DNA of 64,000 nucleotides from Novosphingopyxis baekryungensis DSM 16222 (lineage in GTDB: Bacteria > Pseudomonadota > Alphaproteobacteria > Sphingomonadales > Sphingomonadaceae): contig NZ_ATUR01000007.1 of assembly GCF_000420305.1 (NCBI RefSeq), positions 124,001-188,000 of the forward strand. Reading direction: 5' to 3'. The translations under genes were made by a program, and so were the position numbers. Shown here piece by piece: positions 50,680 to 57,959 of this stretch (position 1 is its first letter; the number at the start of each line of letters is the position of its first letter). The notes under the pieces were generated by a model. It had not been told where the DNA came from. It searched no databases and saw only the letters and a program-made list of their open reading frames with translations.

Positions 50680-50694
50680 TTGTGCACTGCACAA
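50680..50694. promoter_or_regulatory. PhaR-like operator upstream of phasin
   Basis: TTGTGCACTGCACAA, a perfect 6-bp inverted repeat around a 3-base centre, containing the core TGCACTGCA. It sits immediately upstream of the -35 box of the phasin promoter, 66 bases before the ATG. Confidence 0.55.
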
Positions 50695-50758
50695 AAGCCA
50701 ATTGGCGCTTCCACCGGTCGTTTCGGCGCAAAAACGATCATATTATGCTGCAGTTGCG

Positions 50759-52591
50759 TTACCGCTGTTTGACGTAACTTCCTGGCGCAGCCTCCAGCGC
50801 TTTCAATTTGCCGCCGCCTGGCTTGCGCGCGCCCTTCGGCTCCACTTCCTCGCCATTGTGGCTGCGCAGCCATTCCATCCAGTCCGGCCACCAGCTGCCC
50901 TTGGTCTCGGATGCGCCCTCGATGAAGGCCTCCAGGCTGTCGACATCCGCCTCATTGGTCCAATATTGATATTTTTCGGCCGAGGGGTGATTGACGACTC
51001 CGGCAATATGGCCCGATCCAGCCAGAACGAACCGGATATCGCCAGAAAGGTGCTCGGTCAGTTTCCAGACGCTGGATAGCGGTGCGATATGATCTTCCTT
51101 GCCCGCCTGTATATAGGCTGGCGTCTTGATCTTGCTAAGGTCGATCGGGGTGCCGTCGATCTGAATGGCACCAGGCTTGGCCAGCTTGTTCTCGCGGTAC
51201 AGATCATTCAGATATTGCCGGTGCCATTTGCGCGGCAGATTGGTGGTGTCGCCGTTCCAGTGAAGCAGATCGAACGCCGGATAGTCCTCCCCCAGCAGAT
51301 AATTGGTGACGACATAGTTCCAGATAAGGTCGCGCCCGCGCAGCATGTTGAACGTGGCGGCCATATAGCGTCCGTCCAGATAGCCCGGTTCGCTGAGCTG
51401 CTCGACCAATTCCATATGCTCGTCGCCGGTAAACAGCAGCAGGTCGCCGGCTTCTTCGAAATCGACCTGAGCGGTGAAGAACGTGGCGGAGGCAACCTTG
51501 TCGGCCTCGCCGCGCTCGGCCAGCAATGCCAGCGTGGCGGCCAGTGTGGTGCCGGCAACACAATAGCCGATGGTGTGGACATTTTCGACATCCAGCGCAT
51601 CGCGCACGCTGTCGATCGCGTCGATCTGCGCGGCGACGTAATCGTCCCACACCACATCGGCCATGGAGGCATCGGCCGATTTCCAGCTTACCATGAACAA
51701 GGTGATCCCCTGATCCACCGCCCATTTGACGAAGCTCTTCTTTTCGTTGAGGTCGAGGATGTAGAAGCGGTTGATCCATGGGGGGAAGACGATCAACGGC
51801 GTTTTCAGCACCTTTTTCGTGCTCGGCGTATACTGGATCAACTGATAGAGCGGCGTTTCCTTCACGACCTTGCCGGGCGTCGTCGCGATATTCACGCCCA
51901 GCTCGAACGCATCCGGGTCCGTATGCGTAAGCTGCCCCTTGCGCAGATCTTTCAGCATGTGTTCCAGCCCCTTCAGCAGGCTTTCTCCGCGCGTCTCATA
52001 GGCGCGTTCCAGAACCTGCGGATTGGTCAGCGCGAAATTGGTCGGCGATACCGCATCGAGGGCGTTGGACAGGTTGAACCGCAGCTTGGACTTTGCGTCC
52101 GCGTCCAGCCCATCGATATCGTCGGCCCAGGCCAGCATGCGCTCGGCCGTGAAATGATAGGCCTGCGCAATCGCGGCAAAGACGGGGTGATTTTCCCAGC
52201 CTTCGTGCCGGAAGCGTTTGTCCTGCGTCTCGGCGGGCTGCGTCCAGCCGTCGAAACCGGCGGTCATCAGCTTGCCCCAATAATCGAAGCTGGATGCCAT
52301 CATGTCCGCCTGTTGGCGCATGGCCTGCATCGGATCGATCGTGTTGATGCGGTATTTGGCGGGCGCGTCGGCACCGTCCATCCAGCGGCGCATCATGCTT
52401 TCCGATCGCTCTGCCAGCGATCCGTCGGCGATCTGTTCAGCGGCGAATTCGGCCAGAAGCTGCTGGGCGCGCAGCGATACGAAACCCCATTGCTGCATCT
52501 GTTCAAGCAGGTTCTGCGTGCCCTGCGCCAGATCGGTGCCGGCCTGTTCCAGCGTTGGATGCGTGCCCTCGTTCTTGCCCTTGTTCGCCAT
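50759..52591 (-). CDS. phaC: Class I poly-3-hydroxybutyrate synthase
   Basis: 610 residues from the ATG at 52591 (MANKGKNEG); the frame remains open for another 1.4 kb upstream but that is antisense to the aminotransferase. N-terminal PhaC_N domain, then FPPWINRFYILDLNEKKSF, the lipase-like box GYCVAGT with nucleophile Cys344, Asp500 in QAGKEDHIAP and His528 in GSGHIAGV. Single-subunit class I by length and lack of a phaE gene. It polymerises (R)-3-hydroxybutyryl-CoA from phbB. Confidence 0.95.
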   Translation of the reverse strand: MANKGKNEGTHPTLEQAGTDLAQGTQNLLEQMQQWGFVSLRAQQLLAEFAAEQIADGSLAERSESMMRRWMDGADAPAKYRINTIDPMQAMRQQADMMASSFDYWGKLMTAGFDGWTQPAETQDKRFRHEGWENHPVFAAIAQAYHFTAERMLAWADDIDGLDADAKSKLRFNLSNALDAVSPTNFALTNPQVLERAYETRGESLLKGLEHMLKDLRKGQLTHTDPDAFELGVNIATTPGKVVKETPLYQLIQYTPSTKKVLKTPLIVFPPWINRFYILDLNEKKSFVKWAVDQGITLFMVSWKSADASMADVVWDDYVAAQIDAIDSVRDALDVENVHTIGYCVAGTTLAATLALLAERGEADKVASATFFTAQVDFEEAGDLLLFTGDEHMELVEQLSEPGYLDGRYMAATFNMLRGRDLIWNYVVTNYLLGEDYPAFDLLHWNGDTTNLPRKWHRQYLNDLYRENKLAKPGAIQIDGTPIDLSKIKTPAYIQAGKEDHIAPLSSVWKLTEHLSGDIRFVLAGSGHIAGVVNHPSAEKYQYWTNEADVDSLEAFIEGASETKGSWWPDWMEWLRSHNGEEVEPKGARKPGGGKLKALEAAPGSYVKQR

Positions 52592-52693
52592 GATGTGCCT
52601 CTCCTGTTGCGCCGCTATTTGCGGGTCTCGAACCCTCATAACATCAAGTAGTGCATGACGCGCGCGGTTCCGCCCGATAAGGCACATCCTATC

Positions 52694-53902
52694 ATGAACG
52701 ACGATTTCTATCGCATCCGCCGGCTCCCGCCCTATGTCTTCGCCGAAGTGAACGCGATGAAGGCGCGCGCCCGGGCGGAGGGTGAGGACATCATCGATCT
52801 GGGCATGGGCAATCCCGATGGCGCGCCCGCCCCGCATATCATCGAGAAACTGTGCGAGGTCGCGCGAGATCCCGGCGCCCATGGCTATAGCGCCTCCAAG
52901 GGTATCAAGGGCCTGCGCAAGGCCCAGGCCGGCTATTATCAGCGCCGATTCGGCGTCGATCTCGATCCCGATACCGAGGTGGTGGTCACGCTCGGTTCCA
53001 AGGAGGGGCTGGCCAATCTGGCGCAGGCGATTACCGCGCCCGGCGATGTCGTGCTGGCGCCCAATCCCAGCTATCCGATCCACACCTTCGGCTTCATCAT
53101 CACCGGTGCGGCGATCCGCTCCATCCCCGCCGCGCCGGGGCCGGATTTCTTCAAGCGGCTCGAATATGCCATGGTCTATTCGGTCCCCAAGCCATCGGTG
53201 CTGGTGATCGGTTATCCGTCCAACCCCACCGCCTATGTCGCCGATCTGGCTTTCTACCGGGAGGTGGTGGCCTTTGCGAAGGAGCATAAGCTGTGGGTCA
53301 TTTCGGACCTTGCCTATGCCGAGATCTATTTCGGTGAGGAGCCGACGCCGTCCATCCTGCAGGTGCCGGGCGGCAAGGATGTGGCGATCGAGTTTACCAG
53401 CATGTCCAAAACCTATTCCATGGCCGGTTGGCGGATGGGCTTTGCCGTGGGCAACCGCACGCTGATCGACGCGCTGGCACGGGTGAAAAGCTATCTGGAC
53501 TATGGCGCCTTCACGCCGATTCAGGCCGCTGCCGTCGCCGCCCTCAACGGCCCGCAGGATGTCGTGGCCGAGAACCGGGCGCTGTACAAGGCGCGCCGCG
53601 ACGTGATGGTGGAAAGCTTCGGGCGGGCCGGTTGGGACGTGCCCTCGCCGGAAGCGTCCATGTTCGCCTGGGCGCCGATCCCGCCTGCGCTGGCGCATCT
53701 CGGTTCGGTCGAGTTCGCCAAGCGCCTGTTGAGCGAGGCCAAGGTGGCGGTGGCTCCCGGCGCTGGCTTTGGCTCCGAAGGGGAGGGCTTTGTCCGCCTT
53801 GCGCTGGTGGAGAATGAGCAGCGCATCCGGCAGGCCGCACGCGGGGTGAAGAAGTTCTTGTCTGCCAATGGCGTCAACGTGCCGGGCGGGCAGAAGGAGT
53901 AG
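52694..53902 (+). CDS. PLP aminotransferase, LL-DAP/AlaC type
   Basis: 402 residues from the ATG at 52694 (MNDDFYRIRRLPPYVF). Class I/II aminotransferase: IDLGMGNPDGAPA, YSASKGIKGLRKAQAGYYQR, GYPSNPTA, SDLAYAEIYF, and SMSKTYSMAGWRMGF with the PLP Lys. The N-terminal RIRRLPPYVFAEVN is the wording of the alanine transaminase AlaC/DapL-like branch; alanine-pyruvate exchange is more likely than diaminopimelate synthesis. Divergent from phaC with 102 bases between. Confidence 0.9.
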   Translation: MNDDFYRIRRLPPYVFAEVNAMKARARAEGEDIIDLGMGNPDGAPAPHIIEKLCEVARDPGAHGYSASKGIKGLRKAQAGYYQRRFGVDLDPDTEVVVTLGSKEGLANLAQAITAPGDVVLAPNPSYPIHTFGFIITGAAIRSIPAAPGPDFFKRLEYAMVYSVPKPSVLVIGYPSNPTAYVADLAFYREVVAFAKEHKLWVISDLAYAEIYFGEEPTPSILQVPGGKDVAIEFTSMSKTYSMAGWRMGFAVGNRTLIDALARVKSYLDYGAFTPIQAAAVAALNGPQDVVAENRALYKARRDVMVESFGRAGWDVPSPEASMFAWAPIPPALAHLGSVEFAKRLLSEAKVAVAPGAGFGSEGEGFVRLALVENEQRIRQAARGVKKFLSANGVNVPGGQKE

Positions 53903-53920
53903 GCCGCGCCGCCAGCCCCG

Positions 53921-53993
53921 TCCGTCACCCCGGCAAAGAGCGGGATAGCGGATGGCGCGGCGCTTATCGAGATTCCGGCCTGCGCCGGACGGA
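53921..53993. repeat. Palindromic intergenic repeat, variant copy
   Basis: Opens with GTCACCCCGGC (after CGTCC) and closes with the hairpin TCCGGC-CTGC-GCCGGA followed by CGGACG. Same parts as the element at 63282-63377 but rearranged. It fills the gap between the aminotransferase and the crotonase. Confidence 0.5.
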
Positions 53994-54014
53994 CGACCAG
54001 AGAGAGGATAGCCC

Positions 54015-54797
54015 ATGAACGACCGCGTCAGCATCACCATCGAGAATCATGTCGCCGATGTCCGGCTGAACCGGCCGGACAAGATGAATGCGCTGCACGG
54101 CGCGATGTTCGAAGGCATCGTGGCCGCTGGCGAGCGTTTGATGGATGAGAAGGGCGTGCGCGCAGTGGTGCTGTCCGGCGAAGGGCGCGCCTTCTGTGCG
54201 GGCCTGGACATGGCCAGTATGGCCAGCGGCGGATCGGGCATGGAGATTCGCGGGCGCACCCATGGCACATCCAACATCGTGCAGAAGGTGGCGATGGTGT
54301 GGCGCGAGCTGCCGATGCCGGTGATCGCCGCGGTGCACGGCATCTGCTTCGGCGGCGGGCTGCAGATCGCCAGCGGGGCGGACATGCGCATCATCTCGCC
54401 CGAGACGCGGCTCTCCATCATGGAGATGAAGTGGGGTCTGGTGCCGGATATGGGCGGCTATGCGCTGTGGCGCCGCAATGTGCGCGAGGACGTGCTGCGC
54501 CGCCTGACCTACACCCATGCCGAATTCAACGGGCGCGAGGCGGTGGAATGGGGCTTTGCCACCGAGGTGCAGGACGCGCCGCTGGCCCGCGCGATGGAGA
54601 TCGCCGCCATCATCGCCGATCGCAATCCCGAAGCGATGCGCGAGGCCAAGGGCCTGTTCAACGCCACGATCGACATGGATGAAGCGGACGTGCTGCAGGC
54701 CGAGAGCGATGCGCAACTGCGCGTCATCCGCCGGCCCAACCAGATCGAGGCGGTGCGCAGCCAGATGGAAAAGCGGTCCGCCACGTTCGAGGACTGA
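54015..54797 (+). CDS. Enoyl-CoA hydratase/isomerase family protein
   Basis: 260 residues, crotonase fold. Oxyanion motifs AFCAGLDMASM and VIAAVHGICFGGGLQIASGA; ALWRRNVREDVLRRLTYT and EVQDAPLARAMEIAAII follow. At the two usual catalytic Glu positions I see SIMEMKWGLVPDMGG with Glu and Asp, so an isomerase or another crotonase reaction is possible. AGAGAGGATAG precedes the ATG. Likely acyl-CoA catabolism, matching the genes to the right. Confidence 0.88.
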   Translation: MNDRVSITIENHVADVRLNRPDKMNALHGAMFEGIVAAGERLMDEKGVRAVVLSGEGRAFCAGLDMASMASGGSGMEIRGRTHGTSNIVQKVAMVWRELPMPVIAAVHGICFGGGLQIASGADMRIISPETRLSIMEMKWGLVPDMGGYALWRRNVREDVLRRLTYTHAEFNGREAVEWGFATEVQDAPLARAMEIAAIIADRNPEAMREAKGLFNATIDMDEADVLQAESDAQLRVIRRPNQIEAVRSQMEKRSATFED

Positions 54798-54865
54798 GCG
54801 CCTTGGAAAGTTGCGCAAAGTTGACAAAGTGAGCACGTGGCGGTTTCAAAACCGGGTTCGAATAT

Positions 54866-54942
54866 TTCCTACATCGGCAGGTTGGATTCGAAGCTGAGAA
54901 AGAGCGGATCGGGCGCTCTTTGACGCAAATCTATTCCTACAT
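54866..54942 (+). repeat. Direct repeat TTCCTACAT in a 227-base gap
   Basis: TTCCTACAT followed by a GGCA-type stretch occurs at 54866-54874 and again at 54934-54942, with similar flanks (AAT before, GGCAGG or GGCAAGG after), 68 bases apart. Two TTGAC boxes (about 54823 and 54920) make this a possible promoter or small-RNA region; nothing codes here. Confidence 0.35.
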
Positions 54943-55024
54943 GGCAAGGCCTGCATGACAGGAGACGGCGCGCTGTGGACACCGCGCCGCTATTGTCGTC
55001 CGCAGCCTGATCCGGGGGCTGGGA

Positions 55025-55447
55025 TCAGCCGTTGATCAGCTGCGCTTCCAGCACGGCGCGCATGGCATCGTCCATCGGGCGCGAACCGTTCTTGTCGGTC
55101 AGCACCAATGTCGTCACGCTCGTTGCCACGCAGCCCTTGGCCTGGAAGGCGGCGCTGACGATCTGCCAGCTTGAATTGCCGACACGCCCGATGCCGCTGG
55201 CGATCTCCACCGCTTCGGGAAAGAATCCCTCGGCCACATAATCGATCTCGACCCGTGCGATCAGCCAGCGGGTGCCTGGCGCATGGGTCAGCGGCAGCGA
55301 CTGGTTGAACCGTACCCGCCCGTTCTCGAACAGCGCGGCGATGGCGACATTGTTGAGATGGCCGAGCGGATCGAGGTCCTGAAAGCGCGTTTCGGTATGC
55401 GTGCGGAAGGGATAGGCCGCGATGTCGCGGGGCGGTTTGGTGGTCAT
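55025..55447 (-). CDS. Acyl-CoA thioesterase, hotdog fold
   Basis: 140 residues. ETRFQDLDPLGHLNNVAIAA is the 4-HBT active-site region with the catalytic Asp, followed by GTRWLIARVEIDYVAEGFFP and SWQIVSAAFQAKGCVATSVT. It is a different enzyme from the one at 30687 (little identity beyond the active site). It lies 124 bases downstream of the acyl-CoA dehydrogenase on the same strand, separated by a palindromic repeat. Confidence 0.85.
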   Translation of the reverse strand: MTTKPPRDIAAYPFRTHTETRFQDLDPLGHLNNVAIAALFENGRVRFNQSLPLTHAPGTRWLIARVEIDYVAEGFFPEAVEIASGIGRVGNSSWQIVSAAFQAKGCVATSVTTLVLTDKNGSRPMDDAMRAVLEAQLING

Positions 55448-55467
55448 GATGGTCCTAACAAAAAGCG

Positions 55468-55563
55468 GTCATTGCGAGGAGCGGGGCGACGACGCAATCC
55501 AGAGCCGTTGCAGCGCTGCATTTGCCCTGGATTGCCGCGTCGCCTTCGGCTTCTCGCAATGAC
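55468..55563. repeat. 96-base palindromic intergenic repeat
   Basis: Begins GTCATTGCGAG and ends CTCGCAATGAC; inner arms GGCGACG...CGCAATCCAG and CTGGATTGC...CGTCGCC. A large imperfect inverted repeat that would fold into one long hairpin, the type seen scattered in sphingomonad genomes. It lies between two minus-strand genes. Confidence 0.7.
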
Positions 55564-55571
55564 GTACCGGT

Positions 55572-56726
55572 TTAAAGGCTCCGCCCGATCAGTTCCTTCA
55601 TGATCTCGGTCGTGCCGCCGAAGATGCGCGTCACGCGGGCGCCGCGCCACATGCGGGCGATGGGATATTCGTTCATATAGCCCGCGCCGCCGTGCAGCTG
55701 CAGGCATTTGTCCATCATTTCCCACTGGAATTCGGTGTGCCACAGCTTGGCCGCCGCGCCTTCTTCGGGCGTCAGCGTGCGCTTGGCGTGCAGCGTCAGG
55801 CAATGGTCCAGATGCGCCCAGCCGACCTGCAGCTTGGCCTTAAGGTCGGCCAGCACGAAGCGGGTGTTCTGGAAATCGAACACCGGCTTGCCGAACGCCT
55901 TGCGCTCCTTCACGAACGCCACCGTATCGTCGAACGCCTTCTGCGCGCTCGCCTGCGCGCTGACGGCGATGGACAGGCGCTCCTGCCCCAGCTGGCTCAT
56001 CAGATAGATGAAGCCCTTGCCCTCTTCGCCCAGGCAATTGGTGATCGGCACGCGCACATCGTTGAAGAACAGTTCCGACGTATCGGCCGAATCCTGCCCG
56101 ATCTTGTCCAGATTGCGCCCACGGGCAAAGCCCTCGCGCTCCGCCTCGACCAGGATGATCGACACGCCCTGCCACTTCTTTTCCGCGTCCGGATTGGTGA
56201 CCGCGCAGACCAGCACCAGATCGGCATTCTGGCCGTTGGTGATATAGGTCTTGGACCCGTTGATGACATAATGATTGCCATCCTTCTTCGCGCTGGTCTG
56301 GATCGATTGCAGGTCCGATCCCACGCCCGGCTCGGTCATCGCGATGGCGGTGACCACTTCGCCCGAGACCATCTTGGGCAGCCATTCGGTCTTCTGCTCC
56401 TCGGAGCCGTAATTGATGATGTAATCGGCCACGATATCGGACTGGAGCGAGAAGCCGAGCGTGGTGCCCGCGCCGTAAGCGGCTTCCTCATCGACGATCG
56501 CGTTGTAGCGGAAATCCAGGCCCAGGCCGCCATATTCCTCCGGCACGGTGGGGCACAGCATGCCCAGATCGCCCGCTTCCTTCCAGATCGATTTGGGCAC
56601 GATCTTGGCCTCGTCCCATGCGTCGCTGTTCGGTGCCACCTTGTCGCGCATGAAGGCGCGCACGGTGTCGCGGAACGCCTCCATATCCTCGTCATAGGCG
56701 GTGCGGGCGAAACTATCGATCGGCAT
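55572..56726 (-). CDS. Acyl-CoA dehydrogenase
   Basis: 384 residues, FAD enzyme that introduces the alpha-beta double bond in acyl-CoA. AIAMTEPGVGSDLQSIQTSA binds FAD/substrate, NGSKTYITNGQNADLVLVC is typical, QLHGGAGYMNEYPIARMWR and RIFGGTTEIMKELIGRSL close the C-terminus, with the catalytic Glu expected in GGTTE. Normal length, probably long-chain. A candidate LiuR-type operator lies 41 bases before the start. Confidence 0.92.
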   Translation of the reverse strand: MPIDSFARTAYDEDMEAFRDTVRAFMRDKVAPNSDAWDEAKIVPKSIWKEAGDLGMLCPTVPEEYGGLGLDFRYNAIVDEEAAYGAGTTLGFSLQSDIVADYIINYGSEEQKTEWLPKMVSGEVVTAIAMTEPGVGSDLQSIQTSAKKDGNHYVINGSKTYITNGQNADLVLVCAVTNPDAEKKWQGVSIILVEAEREGFARGRNLDKIGQDSADTSELFFNDVRVPITNCLGEEGKGFIYLMSQLGQERLSIAVSAQASAQKAFDDTVAFVKERKAFGKPVFDFQNTRFVLADLKAKLQVGWAHLDHCLTLHAKRTLTPEEGAAAKLWHTEFQWEMMDKCLQLHGGAGYMNEYPIARMWRGARVTRIFGGTTEIMKELIGRSL

Positions 56727-56766
56727 GATGGACTCTCCTGATATGTTTTGCCGGATTGGACAGGGA

Positions 56767-56784
56767 GTTTACGCAAACGTCAAG
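56767..56784. promoter_or_regulatory. LiuR/FadR-like operator upstream of acyl-CoA dehydrogenase
   Basis: GTTTACGCAAACGTCAAG: an inverted repeat TTTACG / CGTCAA with one mismatch, close to the TTTACGT...ACGTAAA type of site used by MerR-family LiuR and similar regulators of acyl-CoA and branched-chain catabolism. 41 bases from the gene start. Confidence 0.35.
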
Positions 56785-56937
56785 TGTGTCAGTTTCTAAA
56801 GCGAACCCAAACGGGTCGTCCCTGCACGGGCATTCATGCAAGGGCAGGGGTCTATCCTGCCCCATCCATGCGCGCTATCGATCGTCGCGATTGAGCGCCC
56901 GTCTTCGCGGGTGCGAACGGGATAGGGGTGATACGCA

Positions 56938-57804
56938 GTGAGCAACTGGACCATCGGCATTATCGGCGGATCGGGGCTATACGCCATCGACGGATTGCAG
57001 GATCAGGCGTGGCGCACGGTCGAATCGCCCTGGGGTCAGCCGTCCGACCAGATTCTGTTCGGGCGCATCGGCGATGTGCAGCTGCGGTTTCTGCCGCGCC
57101 ATGGCCGGGGGCACCGGATCGCCCCGTCGGACCTTAATGCCCGCGCCAATGTGGATGCGCTGAAGCGCAGCGGTTGCACCGATATCCTGTCGATCAGCTC
57201 GGTCGGTAGCTTGCGCGAGGAGTTGCCGCCCGGCCATTTCGTGGTGGTCGATCAATTCATCGATCGCACCAAGGGCCGTCCGAGCAGCTTCTTCGGCAGC
57301 GGCATGGTGGCCCATGTCTCGATGGCCGAGCCGGTGTGCGAGCGGATGAGCGCCTTCGCCGCGGAAGCGGTGGCCGAAGCGGGCGGCGCGGTGGCCAAGG
57401 GCGGCACCTATCTGGCGATGGAAGGCCCGCAATTTTCCACCCGCGCGGAAAGCCACCTCTACCGGCAATGGGGCGCGGATGTGATCGGCATGACCGCGAT
57501 GCCGGAGGCCAAGCTCGCGCGGGAGGCGGAGCTGCCTTACGCGCTGATCGGCATGGTGACCGATTATGATTGCTGGCGCGAGGATGCGGCCTTTGTGGAG
57601 GTGAGCGAGGTGATCGCCCAGATGGGCGCGAACGGCACGATTGCCCGCAAGGCGGTGGAAGCCTTGGTGTACGCGCTGCCGGCAACGCGCGCGGCCAGCC
57701 CGCTCGATACGGTGCTGGATCATGCGCTGATTACCAGTGACGCGCACCGCGATCCGGCGCTGCTGGCGAAACTGGACGCGGTGGCCGGGCGGGTGCTGGG
57801 CTGA
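56938..57804 (+). CDS. mtnP: S-methyl-5'-thioadenosine phosphorylase
   Basis: 288 residues from a GTG at 56938. Cleaves methylthioadenosine to adenine and methylthioribose-1-phosphate in methionine salvage. WTIGIIGGSGLY, RHGRGHRIAPSDLNARANVD, SISSVGSLREE, the phosphate and purine-site motifs TYLAMEGPQFSTRAES and VIGMTAMPEAKLAREAELPY, and MVTDYDCW are all MtnP-typical. No other salvage gene is adjacent. Confidence 0.94.
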   Translation: MSNWTIGIIGGSGLYAIDGLQDQAWRTVESPWGQPSDQILFGRIGDVQLRFLPRHGRGHRIAPSDLNARANVDALKRSGCTDILSISSVGSLREELPPGHFVVVDQFIDRTKGRPSSFFGSGMVAHVSMAEPVCERMSAFAAEAVAEAGGAVAKGGTYLAMEGPQFSTRAESHLYRQWGADVIGMTAMPEAKLAREAELPYALIGMVTDYDCWREDAAFVEVSEVIAQMGANGTIARKAVEALVYALPATRAASPLDTVLDHALITSDAHRDPALLAKLDAVAGRVLG

Positions 57805-57839
57805 ACGCTGTGGGGCCTGCCCTTCGGCCCGACCCCGGT

Positions 57840-57893
57840 GGGCATGACCCCCGACCCTTGGGGCATAAACCCCTGACCCATGGGGGCATAACC
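57840..57893. repeat. Short G/C-run tandem repeat after mtnP
   Basis: About 2.5 copies of a ~21-base unit of the form GGGGCATAAACCCCTGACCC; each has a GGGG-CATRA-CCCC core that can form a small hairpin. It lies between mtnP and the SulP gene with a C-rich hairpin (GGGGCC...CGACCCC) just before it. Confidence 0.6.
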
Positions 57894-57959
57894 TAAGTGC
57901 CGTTGCATTCCTGCGGACGGGCGGTTTAGGCTCTCCCGTCTTACGCGTCTGGGGAGAGA

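Noticed and set aside
50759-54040. One continuous 1093-codon minus-strand frame
   Set aside because: Only 50759-52591 reads as PhaC. The rest is antisense to the aminotransferase, His/Arg/Gly-rich and without family resemblance: a GC-rich shadow frame.
54836-54880. tRNA-like GGTTCGAAT near the crotonase
   Set aside because: The flanks of the T-loop-like stretch do not pair, and no acceptor or anticodon arm can be drawn.
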